Below, piece after piece: positions 24,691 through 36,906 of a DNA stretch of 64,000 nt (position 1 is its first letter; each line of letters starts with the position of its first letter). The translations under genes and the position numbers were made by a program. Source of the DNA: Corallium rubrum (lineage: Eukaryota; Cnidaria; Anthozoa; Scleralcyonacea; Coralliidae); assembly GCA_964035015.1 (NCBI GenBank), contig OZ036006.1:6884541-6948540 (forward strand), in the 5' to 3' direction. A model generated the notes under the pieces. The model searched no databases and was not told the origin of the DNA. It saw nothing but the letters and a program-made list of their open reading frames with translations.

Positions 24691-25452
24691 CTAGAACAAG
24701 GAAAAGATAGCGCCAATGAATATCAAATCAATTTATATCCAAAAAAATATCGAAGTAAATAAAAGACTTCACACTACTTACTTGGCAAATGACTGTTCGC
24801 TCGATTTCTAAACGTTATTGGTTAAAGATTTAAACGTATTTTCTGTAGTTGAATGATTTTCAAACATTATATTCGAACATGATATGTGTGTTCTTGATCA
24901 TTCGAGTGTTGACCAAGAACGAACACGATATCATATCACGTAAAGCTGTTTATAATATAATCACTGTACACAGCTTGGAAACGGTACATTTTATCACTAT
25001 TTTTGAAAGGATACTGTATCTGGTTTCTTCCTTGTCCTGCTCCAACACTATGTTGAGACTTTCCAGGACGCATTTCTCGTCAAAGATTTTAAAAATTCCT
25101 TGCGTTCACCAAGAACTAGTGAGAAGAAAGCCTCGAACTTAGAGTCGGTTTAACTCGCTAAAATCCGTTGGATTGATTATACGTCTTTCAATACTTCAGC
25201 AGTGATTATTCCACAGTGTTTTGGTGAGTTTTGTAAGACGCGATGGTGTAAAAAAACAGTAGATTCTGAAGGATTCCATACTTCATTTTCTAACACTTTT
25301 TACGGCGAAGAAGCCGCAAAGACGTGAGAAGACTCAAATGAAATGACGTCACATTCTCAGAAGCCGGCATGTGAGAATGACCACAAAGTAGCGCAGGCTC
25401 ATCGTGACTCAAAAACTACGCCTTATTTCATGGAGGGGGGGGGGGTGTTAGA

Positions 25453-25867
25453 TTTTAAGACCCCGTTTACGCGATTCCGGTGCAATTTGAAAACGGAACA
25501 AAATCAGGCCGGTACGCAAATACGGCATATAACATTTCATGTTAATATTTTTGTGCCGGTAACGTGTAAACGCAAGGCCTAAAAGCCATGATTTTGTTCC
25601 ATTTTCAAATACATGGATCGCGAATGTCGACTGCGCATCAGAATGACGCGTTCTGAGCTGGGATAAAACATATTTCAATTTATAACATTAAGCTGAGGAA
25701 TTCAGTACAGTGAGTTCAGAAATGTAAATGAAAATACAAATGAAAACTGCTATAAAAAATGTTATAAAGTTAATTAAGTTTTATCCCGACTCAGAACGCA
25801 TCATTCTGATGCGGTCGACATTCGTGATCCATGTATTGTACCGGCATCGTGTAAACAGGATCTAAAA
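25453..25867. mobile_element. MITE, about 415 bp, in the eIF4G/SELENOW interval
   Basis: Left CCCCGTTTACGCGATTCCGG and right inverse (CCGGCATCGTGTAAACAGGA). Inner arms share ATGGATCGCGAATGTCGAC / GTCGACATTCGTGATCC. It is preceded by a G tract at about 25434. No coding sequence. Confidence 0.65.
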
Positions 25868-26129
25868 TATTGAATTGAAACCCCAACCCTAGACACACAG
25901 AAATAAGTCAATGGCCACAGAATACTTTGCACAGGTGCTACACCGACTTTGGTTCAACAACAACTAATTTAAATTATTCAAAGAAATTTTTGAGGGGGAT
26001 TGATTCAGCTTCCATAGGGAGGGGGGGGATGATTAATATTGACATTCAGTTTGTAAACACATCTCTCAAAAAACTCTTCAATAATCTTTAATAATCTTTA
26101 TAACAATAATTTAAAGAAAAATTAAATTA

Positions 26130-26212
26130 TACAACTTTCAATAACATCCAACCATTATTCTAAAAATATAAAATATTTTCATTTCAATAATGGTTTTCAT
26201 AAACAAGTTGTA
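26130..26212 (-). promoter_or_regulatory. SECIS element (form II-like) of the selenoprotein W gene
   Basis: It lies 56 nt past the stop codon, in the 3' UTR. Minus-strand order: 8-bp helix I (TACAACTT with AAGTTGTA), internal loop, core ATGA at 26197-26200 opposite GGAT at 26146-26149 (U-U, G-A, A-G tandem), a perfect 10-bp helix II (AACCATTATT with AATAATGGTT), unpaired AA 12 nt after ATGA, and an apical mini-stem AAAATAT/ATATTTT. These are the defining features of a eukaryotic SECIS, which recruits SBP2 and the Sec elongation factor so that TGA is read as selenocysteine. The agreement is strong enough to call without a search. Confidence 0.93.
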
Positions 26213-26267
26213 CAAGTATCTTCCATAAACACACAAAAATTACAATTTTAAAAAAATGTTTGATAGA

Positions 26268-27537
26268 CTAAGAAATAATGCATCCAGATTGAGCCTTTTT
26301 GATTTCAGTTGGCTCACCACCTTCACTCACTTTCACAATTTCAACAACCACCTAAAATTAACCAAAACAAACTGATGAGAATAGTTCATTTGAATTAAGC
26401 CCTAAATAATATTTATATTCTAAATATTAATTTTCAATATACCTGATCAAAGTCAGGAAATCCACATCTAGCCAATTTGGAAAATATTAAACTTTCATTG
26501 ACCTTCACCTCAAATGAACCTGGAAAAAAACACACCACTCTTTTCATTAGAAGTTGCTGATTGATCAAAGACTACACGCTCTTATGCACCTATCAATGTT
26601 AAGCCCCAAGTTTGGATGGGGGGGGGGGGGGGCAGGAAACCCATAGGGATATTGACGTTTTGGGAAAAGAATCGTTAAATTCCCCTGCAGTAGAATTGTC
26701 TGTTGGTCAAAATACCCCTCCCTGTGAAATATCAAGCACTAAAATATTAAGATTTTACATGTCAAAAATCCCATCCCTTGAGCTTGTCAAGAAAGACAAA
26801 TTTCCCTGTCTCAGGGTATGTCAATCAAGTCAATATCCTGTGGGTTATCCATTGCTGCCCACCTACCCCCCCCCCCCTGGGGCTTAACATTGATAGGTGC
26901 ATTAGTATAAACCTAATAATTGTACTGCCAATGGTTTATTATTCTACTGATCAAAACAAAATAAGAAGTTGCAAGAACTTTCTTTCGTATACTTCTGTGC
27001 AAGTCTCCAAGAGTGATGACCTGGTGCACACACAAGGTCAATAGTGTCTAACATATAAAAATAATTCTTGTTACATGTGCAAAGTACTAAATTCAGTAAG
27101 TTGTCAATCACAAATGCAAGCCTAGACTAGAAGTGACAGAGCAACTAACAAAAATAAGAAAAAGAGCTATTTTTATTCTCAATTCTTCTTCTTCCGGCAT
27201 TATTAATATTCTAATTAAGATGACAGATGTCTTTACTTGTTCTTCCAACTTCTCCAATAACCTCAGCATCAGGGAGAGCGTCTTTAATCTTTCGCTCTAG
27301 CTCCTCGAAGCGAGGTCGGTAACCTCATCCACCACTAGGAAAAGAAAAAATATCATTAGAAACATTTGAAATATTAAAGAAGTTATTGAAACGAAAGTAG
27401 CACATTTACTTATGCTTGCTTTTATAAATACAAACTTACACGTTGAAAACTGGACTGAAAACTACACAAAATAACACAAATCAGAATTCATCAATATCAA
27501 AAACTTACCAATATTCAATGTGTACTTTTACAACCAT
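26268..27537 (-). CDS. SELENOW: Selenoprotein W / MIEN1-like selenoprotein
   Basis: Rdx-family thioredoxin-like redox protein, about 95 residues. Exons: 27509-27537, 27237-27334, 26443-26519, 26268-26351, all GT-AG with matching phases. It starts MVVKVHIEYCGG, then an in-frame TGA (27325-27327), then GYRPRFEELERKI. The Cys codon is split by intron 1 (TG|T), giving the CxxU redox motif in the same place as CGAU of mammalian SELENOW. Later landmarks are FEVKVNESLIFSKL and GFPDFDQ. The C-terminus is CIIS, a plausible CaaX prenylation signal that SELENOW lacks but MIEN1 (CVIL) has, so it looks like a Sec-containing member of the SelW2/MIEN1 branch. A well-formed SECIS follows. Standard ORF calling would miss the start or call it a pseudogene. 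Neighbours are eIF4G and CCDC50 on the same strand. Confidence 0.92.
26585..26901. mobile_element. PIF/Harbinger-like MITE in a SELENOW intron
   Basis: Ends TGCACCTATCAATGTTAAGC and inverse, with TTA target duplications at 26582-26584 and 26902-26904. G tract near the left end and C tract near the right. It lies in the intron between exons 2 and 3. A half-copy end (AACATTGATAGGTGCA) is at about 15500. Confidence 0.75.
27325..27327 (-). other. Selenocysteine-encoding TGA
   Basis: Minus-strand context is GGT GGA TGA GGT TAC CGA, i.e. G-G-U-G-Y-R, with the Cys three residues before. The conserved GY after Sec and the downstream SECIS argue for recoding rather than termination. Confidence 0.92.
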
Positions 27538-27673
27538 TGTTCTTCAAATGAAAAGATAATTTTTGGACGCAATATCAGTCTTGCAGTGACGCAGCGTCAT
27601 GCAAACTAGCTTTCTTATTGTTTATACAAGGAGCAGCCCAAGCGCGCAAAGGTGTTTGGGATATTTGGAAACA

Positions 27674-27735
27674 CCTAGTACCCAGGCCTTTTTGAAATTG
27701 TAATAGAGTGCCGAGTAATAAGCCTGGGTACGAAG
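27674..27735. repeat. Small hairpin related to the 1927 element
   Basis: CTAGTACCCAGGC at the left and GCCTGGGTACGAAG at the right form inverted ends of a 62-bp hairpin upstream of SELENOW. Ends resemble CTCGTACCCAGG at 1927. Confidence 0.5.
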
Positions 27736-27895
27736 TTGCGAGATTTTCGCGCGCTGCCGCAGACAAATATAAAGACATGAAATTATTAAAATACTAATGT
27801 ATATATATATATGTAATGTTTACAACACGAGCGGCCGTGTTGTATTGAAACAACTTGTGAAATGAATGAATAGTAAAAATCCCTTTGGGTATTGA

Positions 27896-28067
27896 GATGC
27901 TAATTAGTTACAAGATTAGTGGTTGCATCAGAAGAGTATACATCCACTAGTGGTTGTAACTAATTAGCATCACTGGTTTTAGTTTGTATGGGGTTTACAG
28001 GGTATACATGTGACGTAATTTCTGAAATTGGATTGGCTGCAAAACTCATGAATTAGTAATGAATTTC

Positions 28068-28140
<73 letters not shown>
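27896..28140. repeat. Hairpin plus (TA)n tract between SELENOW and CCDC50
   Basis: GATGCTAATTAGTTACAA pairs with its inverse TTGTAACTAATTAGCATC (27896-27972). Then comes a pure TA microsatellite at about 28070-28140. The rest of 27540-28566 shows no exon. Confidence 0.7.
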
Positions 28141-28144
<4 letters not shown>

Positions 28145-28566
28145 AAAAACAATTATTACAAACAACAATGTTTATTATGTTCCTGTTGACTTAGCTGAAG
28201 CAAAACTATTATTTCCAAGAACGCAAATATTTTATATTCAATTTCAAGACCATTATTAAACCGCTAGGGTAGAACATGTTAAAAAATGTTCCGATCCATA
28301 AAAATAATAAAATGTTACATTGTAAAAGTGATAAAGGCAACACAAAGATGCAATTATCGTTGATTAAAAGTTTCTTTTTCTGAAACCGCTTACCAATGGT
28401 TGGACAATAAAAACTGACGTAATGTGACCAGATTAGTCAGATGTTAAACTTTGCCAGCTCAAACGTATTGCTGTATATATCTTTGTCCTCTATGAGCTGC
28501 TTCTAAACTGTATGTCGACGACGCATATGGTATACCTTCTTTACAAAATATTTTGTTTCCAAGAAA

Positions 28567-31500
28567 TTACTGTTGTTTGCAGTCTTTGTCTTTCTTTCCT
28601 TTTTCTTTACAAGCTTTTCGTTTTAATGGTGGTACAATTGGAGCACTTTTGTTGCCGTTTTGTTTGTCGTCATGTTCGTCTGGAGCAGGTAAATTGGGAC
28701 GAGAAATTCGATGAAAAGTCGGATCAAGAGTTTCGGCAATATTATCAAAATGAGAACCAGCTTCATCATCGTCTCTTACTCCTTCAGTTTTATTTCGTTT
28801 ACTATCATTATCCCTAGGGATCCACACCACCAGATCATTCTGATCTTCACTGTTACCACTATGACGTAATATCCTTTCATCTTGCTCGTCAATTGATGCG
28901 CTTCTTCTGTTGGGTTCAGAGTCCTGGTGACTACCATTGGTCCGATGACGACACTCTTCTCTCTCTAGATCGTCAACACCAATAGCTTCGTGATACGTCG
29001 GCAAATGTCGTCTTTGGCCGGATAACAGCTTTGGGAAAAAAGAAAACAAAATAATGAGAACAAGAAACTATTTCTTAAAAGAAATAGCTGTTTCGTTCCG
29101 GTCAGTCGTTTATGAGGGGCTGTTTCAACAGCAATGACGAATTTTAGCTCAACTAATTATTTCCCCCATGTAGACTGGCGCGACAATTTTTACTACGCGC
29201 CTGCGTTTCATACGGCAAATTTAATTCAGACGATTTTTGTTTTGCATATAAACAAACTAGAAATATGCTGAAGTGAGAAGATTATAATAAAACTACAAAA
29301 AAATAATTTAAGCTTCGTCTAATAAAACGAACACACATTTCAGACGTTGTACCGTCTGATCATGACGGATTACTCTCTCCTCCGCAGTCCAGAGGGCAGG
29401 CTCTATTGATTATTTCCGGTTATTCGCAGTCGCATAAATTCGACTGAATTTAAATGTGACGTGCTAGCGGTCTCGCGATTTTCGTGAGAACGCAATTATT
29501 TCGGCAACGTAAATCTTCTATTCAGTAGCAATACTCTTCTGGCCGTCTATAGGAGGAAAATAAAACGTTACCAAAATAATTGCTTTCGCGAGACGCTAGC
29601 AGGTCGCATTTAAATTTCATGCAGCTGATTTATTTATGACGCAAATCCATAAATTTCCAAGGCCAAAAGGATCAATATAAATTAGGTCAATAACGGACTA
29701 TCATCATTTTCGTCGTCATAGGTCATAGTTTAATTCTCGAATCAGAATAATCCATTTAGATGGGCCACAAATGAATGATAACGAACTTCTAGCCTGAAAC
29801 TATTGACATTGTTCATAAAATAGCTATATTTTAAAATTATTAGACACGCGTGAAACAGTGCGACTGACCTTTTGGAACGCGCAGTTGCCATACATAACGA
29901 ACGCATTCTCGAGTTCAACGAGGGGAAAGTTCATACTTTCTACAGCACAAGATTGATGATTCGCTTCGCACGGGATTGTTTACGTCTTCAAATTACTCTA
30001 GATCAGCAATATTTTCACTTCGTTTTGGCGTTTAACCACGCCTCCAACTAAATTTTTTATGCGGAATTTTGATTTCATTGGATAAGATCACAGTTATGTC
30101 AACAACACTGCACTACGATTGGACGATTTTCATCTGTGATGACAGTTTCTTTTGTGATGTCAATGGAAAGCTAATACAGTAACAGTTTCGTTCCTGCGGG
30201 GAACGAAACAAAAACGAAACTGAACAACGGGATATACACAATATGACGTCATACATTCTTAGTACCCAGGATCTTATCTCCGCCATCCACACGCGCTCCT
30301 TTACGTAGGGCGGAGAGATAAGACTGGGATTACGCCAGAACGAGGCTTGCGCAACTAACGAATGCAAGAGTAGATCAAAGTTTGACCCGTTCCCAGTTTA
30401 CCTCGTCTCTTTCAGGAAGACTTTGACCACGTCTAATTTTTTCTCGCCTTTTCTCCGCTTTTGCCTTCTCCTGTCTTTGAAGATGTTTAGCAATTTCCTG
30501 CAAGAAAATAAAATCATTGTGAACTAGGCAAGCCTAGATATCAAGTGTCATGAATCATTTCATGTAAATGATTTCAAGCATCAACAAATGAAACAAATGT
30601 TTCTAAATGACTTACTCTATCTTGAAGTTCTATTGCCTTGCGATAATCTTGATGGAGATTCTTTTGCTTCTGAATTTGCTAAAAAGATGAAGAAACGAAT
30701 TTGTAAATAAATGAATAATGAAACGAACGAACGAACGAACAAACAAACAAACAAACAAACAAACAAACAAACAAACAAACAAACAAACAAACAAACGAAT
30801 GAACAAACAAACAAACAAACAAACAAACAAACAAACAAACAAACAAACAAACAAACAAACAAACAAAGAAACAAACAAACGAACGAACGAACAGACGAAC
30901 GAACCATTGAGTGAACAAATGAACAAACGAATGAACGAACGAACAAACAAACAAACAAACAAACAAACAAACAAACAAACAAACAAACAAACAAACAAAC
31001 AAACAAACAAACAAACAAACGAATAAACAAACAAACAAACAAACAAACAAACAAACAAACAAACAAACAAACAAACAAACAAACAAACAAACAAACGAAT
31101 GAACGAACAAACGAATGAACAAACGAACATATGAACGAACCATTGAGTGAACAAACGAACAAACGAATGAAAAAAGGAAACAATCAGGTCAAGTAAAACA
31201 GTAAATTAAAAACTTACAAGATCTTCTTGCTCCTGAAGAATTTTTGCCAACTCCTTTACCAGAGCAATAAGTAGAAGAAAAAAACAACAAAAAAATAATG
31301 GTGAGAACCAAAGTGACCCACCCACCCCAGGGATGGTGAGAACCAAAAAGACCCAGCCACTCCAGGGATGGTGAGAACCAAAGTGACCCCTGCAGGGATG
31401 GTGAGAACCAAAGTGACCCACCCAAGGACGGTGAGAACCAAAGTGACCCACCCAGGGACGGTGAGAACCAAAGTGACCCACCCAGGGATGGTGAGAACCA

Positions 31501-34500
31501 AACTGACCCACCCAGGGATGGTGAGAACCAAAGTGAGGTATGGTGAGAACCAAAGTGACCCACCCAGGGATGGTGAGAACCAAAGTGACCCACCCAAGGA
31601 TGGTGAGAACCAAAGTGACCCACCCAAGGATGGTGAGAACCAAAGTGACCCACCCAGGGATGGTGAGAACCAAAGTGACCCACCCAAGGATGGTGAGAAC
31701 CAAAGTGACCCACCCAGGGATGGTGAGAACCAAAGTGACCCACCCAGGTATGGTGAGAACCAAAGTGACCCACCCAGGTATGGTGAGAACCAAAGTGACC
31801 CACTCAGGTATGGTGAGAACCAAAGTGACCCACCCAGGGATGGTGAGAACCAAAGTGACCCACCCAGGTATGGTGAGAACCAAAGTGACCCACCCAGGGA
31901 TGGTGAGAACCAAAGTGACCCACCCAGGTATGGTGAGAACCAAAGTGACCCACCCAGGGATGGTGAGAACCAAAGTGATCCACCCACTCCAGGGATCAGG
32001 TGTTGTACGAAATGATCAGAGCAATAGTAACATTATCAAAAAGAAAGCCAGAACAAAAACCTCATCTCTTCTTTGCATGTGTTGCTTCTTTTGTTCTTCT
32101 GTTTGTACTTCATTGTGTTTGGCATCAATAACAGTACCATCTGCTAGTGTGATTATCTCATTAGTTTCTGGCAGATGAACAATCAAATCATTATTTTCAT
32201 CTCTTTGAAATTCACCATGTCTGTAAATATTAACATCACCATCATCTATATGATCACCTGGAGCAAGAAAGAAATGATACTTAATAATTATAATAACTTA
32301 ATTGAATAAGACCACGATAAGACACAACCAATTAAATATTTATTCAATCAGTATTAAGAAATTGGAAAAAAAAATATGTCAAATAAATAGTAATCAGACA
32401 TTAATATGAAATTTCTCTAAATTAGGGATTTGTTTGTAAAGTTATAACATTACATTAATTTTGTAAGCTTTCTTAGTAAGCAGGCGCGGATGCAAGGGGG
32501 TGTGTCAGGTATAGGCGAGTTTCAGCGTGTTACGCGCGCATCACTTTTCAAAAAACTGACAAGCTCCACTCAAAGTAAACATACTGTTTAAAATAAGCAA
32601 AGTATAGATACAGTTTCTGGATGTTTACACTGTTATTCTGCTGTTGTTGGCTCACTAGCAAGTCTGTTTGCCATTGCTTATTTTGTGGGGAGCCCGCCAA
32701 GAGCCCGCCAATTCCTTTGCGAAATGATGCGCGCGCAAGACCCTGAAATTCATCTATTCTATACACATAACACACTCTAGACGTACACACTTTCCTTCCG
32801 TGCTGCATTTTTTGAAAAGAATTGTTTTATTATTATAAATATAAGTGCCCAGCACAAAACACGAATAAAAGCCATGAACAAAAGGACATAAAAAACATAA
32901 TATTTAATAATCTAACGTTTCGTTGTTTATGCTACAACATCTTCAGAGATAATGATTACAAGATATTACAAGATATTATCTCTGAAGATGTTGTAGCATA
33001 AACAACGAAACGTTAGATTATTAAATATTATGTTTTTTATGTCCTTTTGTTCATGGCTTTTATTCGTGTTTTGTGCTGGGCACTTATATTTATAATAAGA
33101 TTACGTTTTCCGCCTGGTGAATCTCTTGCCGAGCATTGTTTTATTTACGACTTCGTATTTCTCTTAAAAACCTCGCTCAACTATACCCCAAAACACTGGA
33201 AATAGCATTTCCGAAATCTAAGAATTTTTCAAAAATTTTCCTGAGAATGCCCTCCTTGACGTTTCTTGGGCTTTCAGCGCTCAACGTCACACACTCCTAT
33301 TAATATTCTCAAATCCCGGCACCACCCCAGCCAATGTTTCTAAACTAAATGAGGAATCGTGAATAAGGTATATATGAACATTATATACATACTAATCTCA
33401 GCAGTTTCCAACTCCTTCATTATTCTTCGCAGTCGTCTGTGTTCTTTTTCATCCTCAGCTAATTTTTGATGTCGTTTATGCTCCAAATATCGGAGTCGCT
33501 TCTCTTCATCTCGTTGTACTTTTAATGCAACTTCCTAAATAAGGAATATCATCATATATACTGATCATAGCAATATTATTTCTAAGTGCAAGTTCATTTA
33601 CTTCGCACTATATATACAGATCATTTACAGCAGAGAATAAACATAAAAAAAGATTAGGAAAAAATAATTACAGGTTCAATAGAGAGTGAAATTACAAAAA
33701 GTGCACGGCAGCCAAAGTACAATAGCAATAATAATTGGTGAGGGTCCGAATTAACACTTCAGAACAGCTTCATTTTTTTTTCAGTAGTTACTTTCCTAAT
33801 TAATTAATTAATTAATTAATCATTGCCCTTCAATTAACCATTACTCTTCTCTCAGTTACATGTGCCTTGTGAGAGCATAGTCAATCGAGATATGGTCTGG
33901 AAACTCAGCTAAAGTCTTTGGTCTATCTTTTTGTTCGCCTTTATGCATTTTTGTGCACGGTGCACGGTCACTGAACACATTGTATTTTAGTATAATGAAC
34001 GAATTGTCCAATAGCAATGTTTCAGTTCAATCACTCAACCGTGCTATTTAAATATTAATAAACCTAATACAAAGGATGTGCACGGTGTAAGGTACGGTTC
34101 AACATAAAATCCCAGCTCATTATAGGCGCTTTGAAGTTTGCCGAGTTTCCAGACCATATCTCGATTGACTATGGTGCGAGGATATGCTAGATTGAAAAAC
34201 ATGCATTACACAATGTTCGGGAAAATTGCGCCAAAGTTAAAACGTCACATTGCTTTCTTACTTTTACTGTCTGTAAGTTACGTTATGCGTTCCCAGAAGT
34301 TGCGCTACATACGTCGGTTCTGAAAAATTATGCTTCGTTCTAAGAAGTTACGTTGCGCTACGTTCTAAGAAGTTATACGGCTACGTTTAGAAAAGTTTTC
34401 TCTACTTAAAGAAGTTGTATGCCCCGTTCTGAAAAATTATGCTACATGTACATTATTACATTAAAGTTATGCTATATATGTTCAGAAGTTATCCTTTGTT

Positions 34501-36291
34501 CAGAGAAGTTGCGCTACGCGGCAAACAAGTTAAGATACATCCAGAAAAGTTACGCTACGCTTCTAAGAAGTCACTATAAAGCCTGGTTCTCATATGTCAC
34601 CGATCGTCGGCGATTTGTGATTTAGATGCATGTTAAAACGGGAAGTGCAGCAGCATGTTAAGTAATAAAGAACAATGCAGAAAAGCAGTGCTTTTATTCT
34701 TTTACTTAACATGCATCTAAATTATGGGTCGGCGACGATCGGCGACATATGAGAACCAGGCTTAAAGTATGTTCTGCCGAAATGTTACCTTACAGTACGT
34801 TCTAGAAAGTTCACGTTACGTTGTGTTTTGGGTTGTTACGGACTGTACATGTGAAACGATACTACAGTACTCACACGTTAATCGTTACGCTACATTTTCC
34901 CGCTCAGCAGTTTTCATAAATTTTCATAATTGCTTCACAATTTGCGATTTGCAAAGCGTTAATTCGGACCTTGAACACCTATTATTTCTATGGTGCACTC
35001 TCTAATTAGACAAGTTAAGTCATCTGGCAATTGAGTAAGGTAGAGTCAGTGTTTTGTCGGTATTTTTGATCACTGCAGTTAGCGTCAATGGGTCATGCCA
35101 GAAAAGATACACACTCAGAGGAAAGTTGTGCCATCTGAAGGGGGAGGAGGTAAAATGAACTAATGTACAAGCAGATTTAGCTAAATTATTGTAGACGTCC
35201 GAAAAGGAGGTGGACCTATTTGCTATTTCCTCCAGGGGGGGGGGGGGGGTATGGATATTTTCTTGAATGAGTGAATGACCCACTATAAAAACAGAGAAAA
35301 ATGTAAATACAATACTTCATCTTCTCTTCTTTGTCTTTCTGTCTGAGCTTTGGTAACATGTTCCTAATTAAAATAACATAATTAGTTTCAGTAGTTTCAA
35401 TAAAAAAATCATTTTATCAATTTAAAAACAACAAAAAATATTATTTAACCATTAATTACTATGTACCTGTTCTTCAACTCTTCTGTGCAATTCTTCAGCT
35501 AACCATTGCTTTTGTTCTCTAGGTTGGTAAAATATTAAATATTCGAATCATATTCTTTGATTCTGACATCACCACCCAACCAAATTTTGACTGAACTTTT
35601 TCAATTTTTTGTATTTTATTATAAAATATAAATTAATGTGTCACCTGACCAGAAATCTGAAAAAAGTTATTTTTTAAAATTTTATATTGGATTTTTCATG
35701 TTTTAGATCAGAAACTGCATGACAGCTTTGTAGTTCTTGAGAAAACAATAAAAACCCTCCCTCTCCATATTGTGTTTGAATTTTTTATATTTTGAAACAA
35801 ACAGTAAAATATAACCACCTCCCCACCTATATTTCGTATAGACACAATTTTTGACAATTATTTCAGGGTATGAATAAATGATAATTCTTAATGAATTACT
35901 CACATTTCAGCGACACTTGTTTCAGGTAAAACACCAGAATTTTTTACTTCTTCAAGATAAGTTTCTTTTGCTGTTTTGACATTGTCTCGCACTGATTTAC
36001 GTTGTTCTTTATTCCGAGATACATGATGTTCAACTAAAAAAAAAAATATAAAAAAAACATGATTTTTCACTGACTTGCAAATTAAAGTTTATTTGTAAAG
36101 AGTTATTTTCATAATAATTTGCAAACTTACAAATGATTAAATTTCCAAGAAAAAAACTTACTTTCTTTTGACTGCAGCTTGTATGCCAGTGCAGTATCTT
36201 CATGGACTTGAAACTGTTGAAGAACTAAAATGTAGAAATAAATGAAAATAATTCAATGGCGTGCAGTGATACACTACATTGCAAACATCCA

Positions 36292-36328
<37 letters not shown>

Positions 36329-36860
36329 AAAGTAGCGTGTTGCGTAGGCAGTGTAGAAACAACAATTGAAATATAGTAAGGTTAGATATACTGCCAAAAC
36401 AGCGAACGTAGGAGTCTAACGTTTCGAGCGAAGGCTCTTCATCAGAGAGAAAGGTTGTCAGAGAGAAACGTTTCTCTCGACGAAGGGCCTTCGCTCAAAA
36501 CGTTAGACTCCTACGTTCTCTGTTTTGGCAGTATATCTAACCTTACTATATTTCAATATATGTAATAATAATGCCCAATATCATTTATAATATACCCAAT
36601 TCTCTCCTGGCATTACCACCTTATTATATATATACAGAACTCGCGATCGAGCTCTCGGCAACGGCCTCCGTGGCTCAGTGGTCAGAGCATTGCACTAGAA
36701 AGCAAGGTCGGGGGTTCAATTCCTGCCAGAGGGCCTGTGTAGTTGCATTTTTCGCAACTGCTCCCGGTTTGGACTTAAAATGTATATATTCCACACTCGA
36801 ATTTTCCTTCGCCCTAAATCCTTAGAACATGCTATGTAATCGAGTGAAATGCCTAATATC

Positions 36861-36906
<46 letters not shown>

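Noticed and set aside
26268..27537. Treating the SelW-like locus as a pseudogene because of the in-frame TGA
   Set aside because: TGA sits exactly at the Sec position of the family, all splice phases are intact and a full SECIS follows.
30617..31183. ORFs of FVCLFVCL or TNKQTNKQ repeats on both strands
   Set aside because: They are by-products of the (AAAC)n array, whose every frame lacks stops.
31189..32178. 200-255 codon ORFs on both strands over the 30-bp minisatellite
   Set aside because: Unit length is a multiple of three, so open frames are expected; they run through CCDC50 exon and intron sequence alike.
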